Position numbers and translations under genes: made by a program. Below are positions 8,699 through 18,116 of a stretch of DNA of 55,889 nt, piece by piece (positions within the stretch are counted from its first letter, which is position 1; each line of letters begins with the position of its first letter). A model generated the notes under the pieces. The model had not been told where the DNA came from. It ran no database searches and worked only from the letters and a program-made list of their open reading frames with translations. Source of the DNA: Pseudobacteriovorax antillogorgiicola (GTDB taxonomy: Bacteria > Bdellovibrionota_B > Oligoflexia > Oligoflexales > Oligoflexaceae); the NCBI RefSeq assembly GCF_900177345.1, contig NZ_FWZT01000035.1, positions 1-55,889 of the forward strand, given 5' to 3'.

Positions 8699-11575
8699 AT
8701 GTCGAGTGGACTACATTTATCTGATCAGGAACTTCGACTGGTTAATTCTAATAAGAAGCCAGACAGCAAATTAGGCTTCAGCATACTACTTAAATTCCTC
8801 CAGCTAAGAGGTTACTTTCCTCAAGATCACCATGACGTTCCGTTGGAAGTCGTAAGCAATATCGCTGACCAACTTGATATCAATGGAAAGCTGTTTAAGA
8901 AATATGATATTGGCAGTCGGTCCTGTCGTAACCATAAGGCCCAGATTAAGAAGTTCCTTGGCTTTCGGGATATCACAAAGCCTGATTACACTGCTCTAAA
9001 TAAATGGCTCTGCAAAGAACTAAGTTTTGAACACGGTATCAATGATTTTGTCTCCGAAGCAAACAATAGGCTACTAAAGCTTAAAATCGTTGCCTCCAAC
9101 CAAGATCAAATAATTAGAACAGCTAAATCTTCTCTCAATAGTTGCGAAGACGCCTTCTTTAATAAGATACATCGTAAGATTCCTAAAAGATCAAAATCTG
9201 CCATCGATGAGATTCTATCTGCAAACAGTGAGCTATCCTTGACTGAAATCAAATCTGATCCTGGAAAAGTAGGTATAGAAAGCTTGATTAAGGAATCCAA
9301 AAAATTAGCAGTTCTTCGTGAGATAGACTTACCCGATAGTCTATTCACTCAATCTATTTCCAAAAAGCATTTGATCAAATTAAAGCGCAGGCTCTCATCA
9401 GAGAGTTTGCACGAGATTACTCGTCATCCACCAAATATCAAATACAGTCTTTTTGCTGCCTTTACCCATGTTAGAATCCAGGAAATCACCGATGGCCTAG
9501 TGGACCTTCTCATTCAGATCATACACAAAATCGGTGCTAGAGCAGAGAATAAGGTTACCAAAGAGCTAGTTCGAGACTTCAAAAAAGTTAGGAACAAAGA
9601 TTCCATCTTTTGTAGGGTCGCCGAGGCTGCGGTGAGCAACCCGAAAGGAAAGGTTGAACAGGTAATTTTTCCTGTCGCTAATGAAAATGTACTGAAAGAC
9701 ATCGTCAAAGAGCTTAAAGCTACAGGACCATTTTATAGATATAAGGTCCAAAATGTCATGAGGGCATCCTATGTTCATCATTATAGAAAGATGGTTCCTG
9801 TAATCCTCGATTGCTTAGACTTTTGTTCCAACAATAGCCGCCACAAGCCGGTAATAGATGGCATAGAGTTAATCAAGATTTATCAAGATAGTACCAAACA
9901 GATGTACTCTGATTCTGATGATGTACCGATAAACGGAGTCGTGAAAAATGAATGGATGTCGTTTGTATTGCAAGGTAATCGTATTAACAGAGCCAACTAT
10001 GAATTAGCGTTGCTAGATTCCCTTAGAAGTCGGCTTAGGTGCAAAGAAATCTGGGTTCCAGGATCGTTCAAATATTGTAATCCAGATGAGGACTTACCCC
10101 AAGACTTTCATAAGAAAAGGGTTGCCTACTTTGACAAGCTTAAGCTTGACCTAGACCCAAAGGTCTTTGTAAAAGACCTTGAAAATCAGATGAGATCATC
10201 ATTAACCAAGCTTAATCAGCAGATGCCCAATAACGATAGCGTAAAGATTCATAACAAAAAAGGAGGCTGGATCTCTGTCTCTCCCCTGGTTGCACAGGAA
10301 GAACCACCAAACATACTTAATCTCAAAAGAGACGTCATGGCTAACTGGCCTATGACTAATCTCCTAGACATTTTAAAGGAGACAGAGCTTAGAGTTGGCT
10401 TCACCGAAAAGTTTGAAACCGTGGGTGTCAGGGAAAGAATGGGCAAGGAAACCTTGCAGAGAAGACTGCTTCTCTCACTTTTCGGACTTGGGACCAACAT
10501 GGGGTTAAAGAGGGTCTGCACAACAACGTCAATGGAGAATTTTCAAGACCTCTCATATATCAAGAAAAAGTTCATCAATCGTGACAACCTTCGGAATGCC
10601 ATATCATCGGTCGCCAATGCCATCTTCGATATTAGAATGGCTGATATATGGGGTGAAGGAAGCACAGCTTGCGCCTCTGACTCCAAAAAGTTTGGTTCTT
10701 GGGACCAGAATCTCATGACCGAGTGGCACATAAGATATGGTGGGCGTGGAGTTATGATCTATTGGCATGTTGAAAAGAAGTCTACCTGTATCTATTCCCA
10801 GCTAAAAGCCTGCTCGTCATCCGAAGTAGCATCCATGATCGAAGGCATCCTAAAGCACAATACGGCTATGGAAATTGACAAGAACTACGTGGACTCCCAT
10901 GGGCAAAGCGAAGTAGCCTTTGCGTTTTGCCATTTGTTGGGTTTTAAGCTGATGCCAAGGCTAAAGGCTATCAATCGTCAAAAGCTTTACCTTCCAGGGA
11001 CAGGGGAGTCCGGTAACTACAAAAACTTGAAAGAAGTTCTAACACGTCCGATCAGGTGGGACTTGATTGTCAACCAATACGATGAAATGATCAAGCACAT
11101 TGCAGCACTTAAGCTAGGCTTCGCCGATGCGGAAACTATCCTAAAAAGGTTTACTAGGAACAATCTGAAGCACCCGACCTACCTTGCATTTTGTGAGCTT
11201 GGAAAAGCGATCAAGACAATTTTCCTCTGCGAATATCTTGGGTCTATGGAGCTGAGGCGAGAAATTAATGAAGGACTGAATGTTGTAGAGAACTGGAACA
11301 GTGCTAATGGCTTCCTTTTCTTTGGCAAGAACAGCGAAATCGCCTCCAACTGCATTGCTGATCAGGAAATTTCTATCCTAGCCTTGCACCTGCTTCAAAT
11401 ATCAATGGTCTATGTGAATACGATTATGATCCAGCAAGTTCTGGCCACTCCACAATGGAATGATATAATGACTAAGGAAGATTATCGGGCATTAACACCG
11501 CTTATCTACACTCACATCAATCCCTATGGCTCGTTCCATCTCGATATGGGAAAACGAATAGCTCTGGCTGCTTAA
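8699..11575 (+). CDS. tnpA: Tn3-family transposase
   Basis: A 958-residue DDE transposase that makes replicative transposition of the element. It has the N-terminal DUF4158-like DNA-binding region ('[11 protein letters not shown]') and the C-terminal Tn3 catalytic domain, including '[16 protein letters not shown]', '[14 protein letters not shown]' and the late '[17 protein letters not shown]' segment. The length is normal and no frameshift is seen, so it should be active. ATG 8699 is preferred over a TTG at 8666. Its stop codon lies inside the inner inverted repeat at the transposon end. Confidence 0.95.
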   Translation: MSSGLHLSDQELRLVNSNKKPDSKLGFSILLKFLQLRGYFPQDHHDVPLEVVSNIADQLDINGKLFKKYDIGSRSCRNHKAQIKKFLGFRDITKPDYTALNKWLCKELSFEHGINDFVSEANNRLLKLKIVASNQDQIIRTAKSSLNSCEDAFFNKIHRKIPKRSKSAIDEILSANSELSLTEIKSDPGKVGIESLIKESKKLAVLREIDLPDSLFTQSISKKHLIKLKRRLSSESLHEITRHPPNIKYSLFAAFTHVRIQEITDGLVDLLIQIIHKIGARAENKVTKELVRDFKKVRNKDSIFCRVAEAAVSNPKGKVEQVIFPVANENVLKDIVKELKATGPFYRYKVQNVMRASYVHHYRKMVPVILDCLDFCSNNSRHKPVIDGIELIKIYQDSTKQMYSDSDDVPINGVVKNEWMSFVLQGNRINRANYELALLDSLRSRLRCKEIWVPGSFKYCNPDEDLPQDFHKKRVAYFDKLKLDLDPKVFVKDLENQMRSSLTKLNQQMPNNDSVKIHNKKGGWISVSPLVAQEEPPNILNLKRDVMANWPMTNLLDILKETELRVGFTEKFETVGVRERMGKETLQRRLLLSLFGLGTNMGLKRVCTTTSMENFQDLSYIKKKFINRDNLRNAISSVANAIFDIRMADIWGEGSTACASDSKKFGSWDQNLMTEWHIRYGGRGVMIYWHVEKKSTCIYSQLKACSSSEVASMIEGILKHNTAMEIDKNYVDSHGQSEVAFAFCHLLGFKLMPRLKAINRQKLYLPGTGESGNYKNLKEVLTRPIRWDLIVNQYDEMIKHIAALKLGFADAETILKRFTRNNLKHPTYLAFCELGKAIKTIFLCEYLGSMELRREINEGLNVVENWNSANGFLFFGKNSEIASNCIADQEISILALHLLQISMVYVNTIMIQQVLATPQWNDIMTKEDYRALTPLIYTHINPYGSFHLDMGKRIALAA

Positions 11576-11594
11576 CATACTAATATATTTGGAT
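11573..11594. repeat. Inner inverted repeat of the transposon, right
   Basis: Exact reverse complement of 6977-6998. Its first three bases are the TAA stop codon of tnpA. Confidence 0.8.
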
Positions 11595-11650
11595 ATCTAT
11601 TTAGGGAGTAAAGTCAGGGTGTGGCTGATTACAGTAGTAAATACATGATG

Positions 11651-11696
11651 TTACGTCTTATCTTTCCGCTGAGAGCAGCCTAGCTCAAAATACCCC
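11651..11696 (-). repeat. Tn3-type terminal inverted repeat, right (IRR)
   Basis: Perfect 46-bp inverted match to 6881-6926. It ends CCCC at 11696 and is followed by AATTA, which does not repeat the left flank. Confidence 0.95.
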
Positions 11697-11871
11697 AATT
11701 ACAACATGTTACTGATCATTAAACAGTAGTTTTTTGTCCACCCAAAAACCCGAATATTATTCAGGACTTACGCATAAGCAAAAAACCAAGCATGCCTAGT
11801 GATTTCAGTGGGTTACAGCTACAGCAATTGCCTAAAAATCAAGCAACTTGCTCAATGCTGGTTTCCTAGTA

Positions 11872-11935
11872 TTTACAGAAAAAATCTATAAGTATATGAT
11901 TATATATAATATATAGATATTTCACCCCCGGGGGT
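11872..11935 (+). promoter_or_regulatory. Promoter and GC palindrome before the KorB-like gene
   Basis: TTTACA (11872-11877), 17-bp spacer, TATGAT (11895-11900) make a plausible promoter. The expected leader contains a perfect 12-bp palindrome ACCCCCGGGGGT (11924-11935) that overlaps the ribosome-binding purines before the GTG start at 11939. It could be an operator for the encoded DNA-binding protein or an RNA hairpin that limits translation. Confidence 0.5.
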
Positions 11936-11938
11936 AAA

Positions 11939-12601
11939 GTGGACGGAATCGAGCTTATTGCAGCAGCCAACCAGATCAGATTTGAGCCCAGAAAGCTAAC
12001 CCAAGCCCAGCTCGCTGAGGAGTATGGACTCTCGCAGCAGTGGATCTCGCGTTTAAGATTCATCGGCAAGGCAGACCTCAGAACCAGAAACCTACTCCAG
12101 GCTATGACTAAGTCCACCATCAAGCGGCTTGTCGATTTCGTTCGAGGAAAGACCAAAGGCAGAACCCTCAAGACCAAGCTCGCCCTACTCGCTAGAGTTG
12201 TCCAACGGCCGAGGTCCATATCTATATATAATAGGGGGACCAAAACGCTGCAGAGATCACTACAGTCAGCACGAAACAAGCTAGCCGAAGCCATTACCGA
12301 CAGGCAGTCCGCAAAGGTAGATGCTGTAGCAGCGCGAAGGGAGACTGAAGAACTGGGGCAGAAGTATCGCAAGGTCGCACGATACGCGAAGCACCTGAAG
12401 GTGTCTCTTCACAATGCACTGAAAGGTGTCGGTAGGCCTTCAGAGAAACCTTCATCTCCTCCCGACCCTAACCTACTTCGGTATGTCGATACTCTTCGAC
12501 AGAAGTTTGGAGTCAGAGTTGAGCTTATCGAAAATCAAATCATTTTTGACTGCATGAAGCCAGACACTACGTTTGGGACATTAGAGAGGCTGTCTTTGTG
12601 A
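11939..12601 (+). CDS. KorB/ParB-like DNA-binding protein
   Basis: A 220-residue protein whose N-terminal ~60 residues resemble the HTH of ParB/KorB proteins (LTQAQLAEEYGLSQQWISRL). A basic linker follows (residues 60-110), then a coiled segment (110-155) and a C-terminal ~50-residue domain with the alternating hydrophobic pattern of the ParB dimerisation domain. The ParB nuclease/CTPase N-domain with GxxRR is missing, so this is not a full ParB. It probably acts as a plasmid transcription regulator or a partition accessory. Starts with GTG. Stands alone, 1 kb before parA. Confidence 0.55.
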   Translation: MDGIELIAAANQIRFEPRKLTQAQLAEEYGLSQQWISRLRFIGKADLRTRNLLQAMTKSTIKRLVDFVRGKTKGRTLKTKLALLARVVQRPRSISIYNRGTKTLQRSLQSARNKLAEAITDRQSAKVDAVAARRETEELGQKYRKVARYAKHLKVSLHNALKGVGRPSEKPSSPPDPNLLRYVDTLRQKFGVRVELIENQIIFDCMKPDTTFGTLERLSL

Positions 12602-12651
12602 AAGAGTGGTTTGACAATAGACCTTCTTTCATATCTCCAAGTATGAAACGC

Positions 12652-12990
12652 CTACTCGGGCAATGTCCTGTCGCTTCCTGGGTGTGCAGAGAACCACGCT
12701 CTCCCTTTTCTCCAGGCCTCCTGTCTTGATCGATTGTCTGGATACTTTGCATAGATTCTTTTGGCCGTCTCATCTATGAGTTCAGGAAGTAAAAGCTCTG
12801 GGTCTATTGTTGGGTCCATCATGAGTAAGTCGAAAGCGTGGTTGAACCACCTTTGGTACTCACTTGACTCAATATCAATCGCGTACGGTGCTGTATCCAA
12901 GGTTTCATCCATGACTTCAAGAAACCTTCTCTGAAGCCTACGTCGTTCTTTAACTTTCTTCTGCCTCATTCCTTGATCTCCAAATGTCAT
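12652..12990 (-). CDS. Hypothetical acidic/basic soluble protein
   Basis: A 112-residue protein with a strongly basic N-terminus (MRQKKVKERRRLQRRF region) and an acidic, Pro-rich centre. No family recognised, no signal peptide and no membrane segment. It converges on the KorB-like gene. The second Met (residue 8) is an alternative start. Confidence 0.5.
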   Translation of the reverse strand: MTFGDQGMRQKKVKERRRLQRRFLEVMDETLDTAPYAIDIESSEYQRWFNHAFDLLMMDPTIDPELLLPELIDETAKRIYAKYPDNRSRQEAWRKGRAWFSAHPGSDRTLPE

Positions 12991-13410
12991 TTGAGCTTCC
13001 TACACAAACCATATTCTACCATAGCGGATAGGGTGTTCTGATAGATAATCTTCTTGTTTGAAGGAAAGAATGGGAGGTCATGCATCTGGAATCTAGTCCG
13101 AAGCATAATTATCTCTTCCGGCTGGCTCTATGGAGGAGAACTAGGGTCGCTAATCTAAAGGAGGTCGTATTAAAGCAACCATCGATTTCATCTTTTGTTC
13201 GTGTATATAGCCTCATGACAGCAGGGACAGCCCAACTTACTCGTATCATCCGACCTACAGATGTTCACCTTTCAATCACCTAGCTCCTTATGTTCGCTGT
13301 TGATTTGCATAGTGTTTTAAGCGCTCCGTTAACCCTATGCAGCGATTGTGATGCATTGATTGAAACCAATTGGATTTTTACATGCAGATTCAGGCCAGCA
13401 CTACCTAAGA

Positions 13411-13430
13411 GTTGGTACACGGTATACCAC
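13411..13430. promoter_or_regulatory. parS: parS-like centromere site 1
   Basis: GTTGGTACACGGTATACCAC is a near-perfect inverted repeat centred on G/C, about 175 bp before parA. The same sequence in its perfect form occurs at the end of parB. Two matching palindromes flanking a parAB operon are what ParB-binding centromere sites look like. Confidence 0.7.
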
Positions 13431-13543
13431 TTGTCAAATTGGCAACTATCTGCGGTTTGGCTCAACATATATAAGGGATATATGAGATGGGAATAGGAAC
13501 TTGAGACAACTCACTATTTGAGTGCAAATAACTCGAAGTTATA

Positions 13544-13580
13544 TTGAACTAGCTCGTTGTTTAGTTTACACTAGAAACTA
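13544..13580 (+). promoter_or_regulatory. parA promoter with overlapping inverted repeat
   Basis: TTGAAC (13544-13549), 17-bp spacer, TACACT (13567-13572). An inverted repeat TAGTTT-ACACTAG-AAACTA (13562-13580) covers the -10 box, which suits autoregulation by ParA or ParB. Confidence 0.45.
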
Positions 13581-13604
13581 TCTTAAAAACTATAGGGATA
13601 GCCC

Positions 13605-14495
13605 ATGAAAACTAGCATTATAGCGATTACGAATCAAAAGGGGGGAGTGGGCAAGACGGCTACTACGGTAAACGGCGCCGCAGCTTTTACCGAGATTGGT
13701 CTTAAGGTCTTATTGATCGACCTAGACTATCAGGCCAACGCAACTTCTTATCTCGGGTTGAAACACAAAGCCAAACAGAAAGGCCGTACAGCAAGCCAAG
13801 CTCTTCTAAAAGACCTACCCTTAGATAGAGTTGTATCGACCACCTCAAATCCAAACCTAGATGTAATAGCCGGCGATATGGGGCTTTCAAAATTATCTAG
13901 GGAGAAAATCTTGGATCCCGGTGCTGCTATGCTGTTAAAGCAGTGGCTAGAATCGAACTCAATTAGCAAGTATGACATTATTCTTATCGATACACACCCT
14001 AGCTTGGATTTGCTTTTCCAAATGGCAATGACAGCGTCGCACTATTACCTCGTTCCAATGTTTGCTGAAGCCGATCCATTTGATGGTTTGGAGTATATGT
14101 TTAACGAGATATCCCAGATCAAGATGGGGCTCAATAAGCAGCTTTTCTTCCTAGGCCTTGTGATCACAAAGTTTGATAAGGCAAATGCAACTCATAAGAA
14201 GTTTCTTTCCCTTCTAGAGGATTTTTGTAAGGAACATAAAATCAAGATTCGAGGGATTATTCCAGACTCAAAAGCAGTTGCAAGCAGTTCGAGCCTACAG
14301 AAGCCTCTTGTATGGTCAAACCCGAAGCTTCCCATAGCAAAGTCCCATATTCAACTTGCAAGAGAGCTTAAGCCGGAGATGAAAGGCGTAAGAATGGGTA
14401 GAACGCAAAAAACTCCTGCTATTGTAGAAACACCAGAGCACATTGTTGCACTCTTCGACGAAGAGCCCGTTAGCCGAAATGTGGAGGTATTTTAA
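13605..14495 (+). CDS. parA: ParA-type partition ATPase
   Basis: A 296-residue Walker-type ATPase that positions plasmid copies before division by forming ATP-dependent gradients on the nucleoid. Visible motifs are the deviant Walker A KGGVGKT (residues 12-18), 'LLIDLDYQANAT' (A') and 'ILIDTHPSLD' (Walker B). There is no N-terminal HTH extension, so it is of the short ParA/Soj form. It overlaps parB by one base and carries AGGGA before the ATG. Flanked by parS-like palindromes. Confidence 0.93.
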   Translation: MKTSIIAITNQKGGVGKTATTVNGAAAFTEIGLKVLLIDLDYQANATSYLGLKHKAKQKGRTASQALLKDLPLDRVVSTTSNPNLDVIAGDMGLSKLSREKILDPGAAMLLKQWLESNSISKYDIILIDTHPSLDLLFQMAMTASHYYLVPMFAEADPFDGLEYMFNEISQIKMGLNKQLFFLGLVITKFDKANATHKKFLSLLEDFCKEHKIKIRGIIPDSKAVASSSSLQKPLVWSNPKLPIAKSHIQLARELKPEMKGVRMGRTQKTPAIVETPEHIVALFDEEPVSRNVEVF

Positions 14496-15322
14496 TGAGC
14501 GAACGCTTTAACAGCACTGCCTCGGCAATTAAGTTGTCACAGGCGATAGAAAAACTTTCGAAACTCGACTCAGGGACAGTAGTTCCCATTCCATTAGAGT
14601 ACATTGATCGTTCCGAAAATATTAGACGAGAGCTGGATACTGACACAATCGAGTTTTCACAGCTTGTCGAGTCAATTAAGGAAGTTGGACTACTACAAAA
14701 CCCAGTTGTCACTGTTAGCTCAGGTAAGATTTTGTGCGTATCTGGCCACCGGCGTATAGCTGCCATCGAACACTTGGGGCATAAGAAAGTTGAATGCACA
14801 CTGGTCCACTTCGAGAATCTTGAGTTGAAGGACGTAGCCCAGATTGTAGAGAACACTGCTAGGAAGGGCCTTGAACCCTTCGACTTGGCAGATCAACTTC
14901 TTAACCTAAAGAACAGAGGATACTCACAAGTTAAACTCCAATCACTAATTGGAAAAAACCGGCAGGTAGTCGGACGTTACCAAAAACTAGCTCTATGGCC
15001 GAAAGAACTAAAAGAGATGGCTAAGAGCAACCGTGAAAAGTTTAATGTCAAAGCATTAATGCAGCTTTCAAGTATTAATGACCATGATGAACTCAGAGCC
15101 AGAATTGAAGAGATATTAGGAACTAAAAAAGCTTCTACTAACAAAAAGGCCAGAGTGCAAAGACTGAACGAAAGCGGTGTCCTGGACTATTGCCAAAGCC
15201 AGTCATTTTCTGAGAGTCAGACAGAGTTCCTGTTTTCCGCTCTTAGAGATCTCGGCATTATAAAGAGTAAAGCGACCGACGGAAAGTCACAAAAAGTGGT
15301 ACACGGTGTACCACTTCAATGA
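14495..15322 (+). CDS. parB: ParB-family centromere-binding protein
   Basis: A 275-residue ParB/Spo0J protein that binds parS and works with ParA in segregation. The N-domain has 'RSENIRRELD' and a GHRR box (SGHRRIAAIEHLG), followed by 'IVENTARKGLEPFDLADQL' and an HTH region (SQVKLQSLIGKNRQVVGRY). The C-terminal part is basic and shorter than in chromosomal ParB. GGAGGT precedes the ATG, and the gene overlaps the parA stop. A perfect parS-like palindrome is embedded in its last codons. Confidence 0.92.
   Translation: MSERFNSTASAIKLSQAIEKLSKLDSGTVVPIPLEYIDRSENIRRELDTDTIEFSQLVESIKEVGLLQNPVVTVSSGKILCVSGHRRIAAIEHLGHKKVECTLVHFENLELKDVAQIVENTARKGLEPFDLADQLLNLKNRGYSQVKLQSLIGKNRQVVGRYQKLALWPKELKEMAKSNREKFNVKALMQLSSINDHDELRARIEEILGTKKASTNKKARVQRLNESGVLDYCQSQSFSESQTEFLFSALRDLGIIKSKATDGKSQKVVHGVPLQ
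15294..15316. promoter_or_regulatory. parS: parS-like centromere site 2
   Basis: A 23-bp perfect palindrome: half-site AAGTGGTACAC, central G, then its reverse complement. It lies within the last nine codons of parB. Site 1 differs at only a few positions. Confidence 0.75.
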
Positions 15323-15334
15323 TCAGAAATGGCA

Positions 15335-15375
15335 TCTCTGGCTAGGTTTGCCTTCGAAACTTCCCTAGCCAGAGA
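15335..15375 (+). terminator. Stem-loop after parB
   Basis: A 12-bp perfect stem (TCTCTGGCTAGG / CCTAGCCAGAGA) with a 17-base loop lies between parB and the membrane-protein gene. There is no run of T after it, so it may be an attenuator or RNA-processing hairpin rather than a full terminator. Confidence 0.5.
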
Positions 15376-15411
15376 ATATGTAAAACCCTCAAGGATGAGG
15401 ATGAATACAGA

Positions 15412-16449
15412 ATGAGTTTACACAATACAGAGTCGACATATCCAGTAGATTTTCAAAACCTCTATAGATCTGCGGACGAAAAGACAAGAGGTCGGTTCCG
15501 AGCAAGAAAGTCTTACTGGCTAAATAAGAACCACTCGGAAGAGGAAGCAATATCAAAAGCGCTAGAAGTTTTCCAGACTTCAACCACTGTGGAGATCAAG
15601 CCTATCACTTCCAAGTACGAACCAACTGAATCTGAAGTGAAAGCTGTTGTAAAACAACTCATGAGCATTCAAAACTCTGCGAAGGTGATCGACTTCCCTT
15701 CGAAGGATCAAAATGAGCAAGAGCTTCCTTCGAATCACTTTTCACTATCAAAAATACTTTCGAAGGTCACCCGATACACATTCATTAAGCTTGCTCTATA
15801 TTCACTCATTGTTCCTGTGACAGCTGTAATGATTCAAGAAGCTCTAAGGTCGGCCTCGCTAGAAGAAAACTTCCTTACTTTGGTCTCTTGGGTGCTAGCA
15901 ATAGTTACCGACTATATTGCTCTCGACCACTTCTCCAAGGCGAAGGAACCAATGAAGAGAGGGGAAGACCTTCTCAATCTCTCTATCGCATCGCTTATCC
16001 TTATTGCTAACTTGGTTGGGGCTTACCTTCTCTTTGGCAAGCAACTTAACCTTGAAAGTACAGCTCTCAAGTCTTCAGAAATTTCCGCTGTAGAAGCTGA
16101 CCTTCAAAAAGCCGAAGGTGAAGCATCGCAGGCTGAAGCAAACTACCTTGTTAAAAAATGGCCGAAGGCAGTAGATCCTAAAACCTGCGAAGCCGGATCT
16201 TCATCGAACTGTGGGCCTATGTACGCCGCTGGCTCCAAGCAGGAAAAAGTTGCCTACATTGCTGCCAAGTCTCAGTTGGAAAAACTAAAACAAAAGCAAG
16301 CTAGCTTAATCAATTCCCACCCTAATAACTCTACCAAGACAGACTTCTGGTGGCACCTAGGCTACTACGCATTCATCTGGTTCCTTCTGTTATCTGTCAT
16401 TCGACTAGAAAAGATTTCTCGTAGACGTTCCAACGCTGTTGCTGCTTGA
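15412..16449 (+). CDS. Membrane protein linked to partition/replication
   Basis: A 345-residue protein with a cytoplasmic ~115-residue head, then about three hydrophobic segments (roughly residues 120-220), a Lys/Glu/Ala-rich coiled region with one CxxxxxxxxC pair (220-310), and a final membrane segment (315-335) followed by a basic tail. I recognise no family. It lies between parB and the first replication gene and just overlaps the open frame of that gene, so it is probably co-transcribed. It could tether or sense something at the membrane, but that is speculative. Confidence 0.6.
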   Translation: MSLHNTESTYPVDFQNLYRSADEKTRGRFRARKSYWLNKNHSEEEAISKALEVFQTSTTVEIKPITSKYEPTESEVKAVVKQLMSIQNSAKVIDFPSKDQNEQELPSNHFSLSKILSKVTRYTFIKLALYSLIVPVTAVMIQEALRSASLEENFLTLVSWVLAIVTDYIALDHFSKAKEPMKRGEDLLNLSIASLILIANLVGAYLLFGKQLNLESTALKSSEISAVEADLQKAEGEASQAEANYLVKKWPKAVDPKTCEAGSSSNCGPMYAAGSKQEKVAYIAAKSQLEKLKQKQASLINSHPNNSTKTDFWWHLGYYAFIWFLLLSVIRLEKISRRRSNAVAA

Positions 16450-16456
16450 GGTTACT

Positions 16457-17620
16457 ATGTCTGATGAAATTCAGTTTACAAGTATAGACTTCGCTAAAGC
16501 TTATGGAATACTTTTAGATCGTACAGGCTTGCCCCACGCGATGACGACTGGCTTCCTTTTGCAATTTCTGCAAAATCCTCGCAACTATCGCGGTCGAGGC
16601 TATTCGGTAGATAGCTGCTGGGAGATATCAAATGCAAAGCTCGCAGCAGAGCTTCATCGCCGGGCCGCTTCAACTGGCTCCAACTATAAAGATGCTTGGC
16701 TGGCATTCAACTTTGTTGAACTGAACGACAAGGACTATAGCTCCTCAGTCTATATGCAAAACGGTGAGTACTTCAAGCACGGCTGTTCCAATACACATCA
16801 GATTCGGATTACCAAAGCTTTCCGTGATTTTCTCATTGCCGTGAAGAACGGTGAGGAAATCCAAGATGAAATGCTAGAGGCTTTCATACCGGGCAAAGAA
16901 TATGGCAAGCGCCATTATAGAAAAAGGCGGATGAACAATGCTAATGCCAGGACATCGACTCAACGCAGATACGCGCAAGAAAATGGAACAGAGGTTCCCC
17001 CCGATTGCCTGCTTCTGACTCCTGAAGAGAGGAGGAAAAGGCTTTACAAGCGTCCTGATATTTACATTGAAAATCTGAAGCAAACCCGTCGCCCCACTCG
17101 TCGTCAGCGCAGGGAAATCAAAGGTTGGAAGCATAAGTTTCTAATTGACTACAACGTTTATGGTCTCGAAGAAGCTCTTCGAAGGCTGAAGAGATCTATG
17201 AAAGCTGCAGGCTGGGCTAGGGAGGACTATATTATCGCGGTCCTCAATATGCTTAGCAAACGTGGTACCGAGAATGATCAGCTTTTTGCGATAAACTTTG
17301 TTTTCAATAAGCCCTTCATCGACCTTGTCGATACTCTCACAGAAGAGCCTAATAAGTTGCCCGCTGCACTATCAAATCACGTTGATATGCTTCAAAGTGC
17401 AAACATTCCATCGATGGTGATCCCAAAGGTATTCTCATACTGGCTATCAAAGGTTGCGTATTCGTCCCAGCTTAAAGCTTCGATCAAAGGCTTTGTGAAT
17501 CAGCTGATTCATCAAGGGCAAGCCAACCAATGGACCGAGGAGGAGCCAACGCCTCAGGCTCCAACAACTGCTCCAGCTCTCGATTTCGGTGACCTCGAAT
17601 CAGGAATCCCCGACCCTTGA
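16457..17620 (+). CDS. Putative replication initiator 1
   Basis: A 387-residue basic protein with no known domain that I recognise. It is clearly paralogous to 20381-21550 along its whole length: both share GSNYKDxW, 'GKRxRRKRR', 'KxSMKxAGWAREDYI', 'KRGxxEND' and an acidic 'ALDFxDL' near the C-terminus. Each copy is followed directly by a six-iteron array and an AT-rich stretch, which is what makes me call it a Rep protein. I start it at ATG 16457, with GAGG upstream. Internally it could be two winged-helix domains joined by a basic linker, but I cannot show that. Confidence 0.65.
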   Translation: MSDEIQFTSIDFAKAYGILLDRTGLPHAMTTGFLLQFLQNPRNYRGRGYSVDSCWEISNAKLAAELHRRAASTGSNYKDAWLAFNFVELNDKDYSSSVYMQNGEYFKHGCSNTHQIRITKAFRDFLIAVKNGEEIQDEMLEAFIPGKEYGKRHYRKRRMNNANARTSTQRRYAQENGTEVPPDCLLLTPEERRKRLYKRPDIYIENLKQTRRPTRRQRREIKGWKHKFLIDYNVYGLEEALRRLKRSMKAAGWAREDYIIAVLNMLSKRGTENDQLFAINFVFNKPFIDLVDTLTEEPNKLPAALSNHVDMLQSANIPSMVIPKVFSYWLSKVAYSSQLKASIKGFVNQLIHQGQANQWTEEEPTPQAPTTAPALDFGDLESGIPDP

Positions 17621-17639
17621 CCAAACCGAAATCTTGCCT

Positions 17640-18010
17640 TTCTTTTAACTGACATGTCGTCAGCTCCGCTTCCTATTGCCTTTTTCAGACTCAGCTCTCC
17701 ATAAACAATAATTTAACCCTCAAAAAGTGCCTAAGAAGCACAAAAAATCTAGCCTTGTCTCGATACCTATCAATTAACTGACAGGATCTATCAAATAGCT
17801 GATAGAAACTAAGACAGCTAACTGATAAGAAGCCATCAATTAACGGATAGGCTATGGTCAGATAAGCGATAGATTTCTATCAACTAACTGTTAGATCGAT
17901 CACGTGAAAGTGTTGTGTGGTGGGGCTTTTGCAACAGTACTAAATGGTAAAGCTCGATTAAAGGCTAAATATCCGTGTAAATGATATTAAAAGCTAAATA
18001 TCTCATTGCG
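17640..18010. other. Putative replication origin 1
   Basis: Laid out like origin 2 (21560-21955): an isolated iteron core just after the rep stop (TAACTGACA, 17646), the shared TCCTATTGCCT (17671), six iterons (17767-17895), then an AT-rich tract with TAAATGGTA and GATATTAAA. I found no exact DnaA box here. Confidence 0.65.
17767..17895 (+). repeat. Six iterons, array 1 (consensus CTATCAATTAACTGATAG)
   Basis: Core TAACTG or a variant starts at 17775, 17796, 17819, 17841, 17863 and 17885, that is every 21-23 bp (two helical turns). Flanks are CTATCAA on the left and GATAG on the right, making each unit partly palindromic. The third and fifth units are the most degenerate. Confidence 0.85.
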
Positions 18011-18116
18011 ACTGGCTGGTTTCTAAATCTAGAATTATATCTCTAACAACATTTTGTCAATGGAGAGAATTCTATGACACAAGCGGAGCTTATCCAGGAT
18101 ATCGCATGCTACAGGT

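Larger units (their letters stand above)
6881..11696. mobile_element. Complete Tn3-family transposon, 4.8 kb
   Basis: Bounded by 46-bp perfect inverted repeats that begin GGGGTATTTTGAGC. It contains transposase, resolvase, a resolution-site interval and a cation-efflux cargo gene. Five-bp target duplications, usual for the family, are not seen: the left flank is ATAGT and the right flank is AATTA. That suggests intramolecular transposition, a deletion at one side, or recombination between two copies. Confidence 0.93.
12991..13604. other. Upstream region of the partition operon
   Basis: I support no protein gene here; short frames on both strands lack ribosome sites and family features. It contains one parS-like palindrome (13411-13430) and the parA promoter/operator (13544-13580). 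Confidence 0.5.

Noticed and set aside
6876-11701. Target-site duplication around the Tn3 element
   Set aside because: ATAGT on the left and AATTA on the right do not match, nor do shifted comparisons of the flanks.
13080-13496. Two plus-strand frames and one minus-strand frame before parA
   Set aside because: No ribosome sites, odd composition, and they run through the parS-like palindrome and promoter region.
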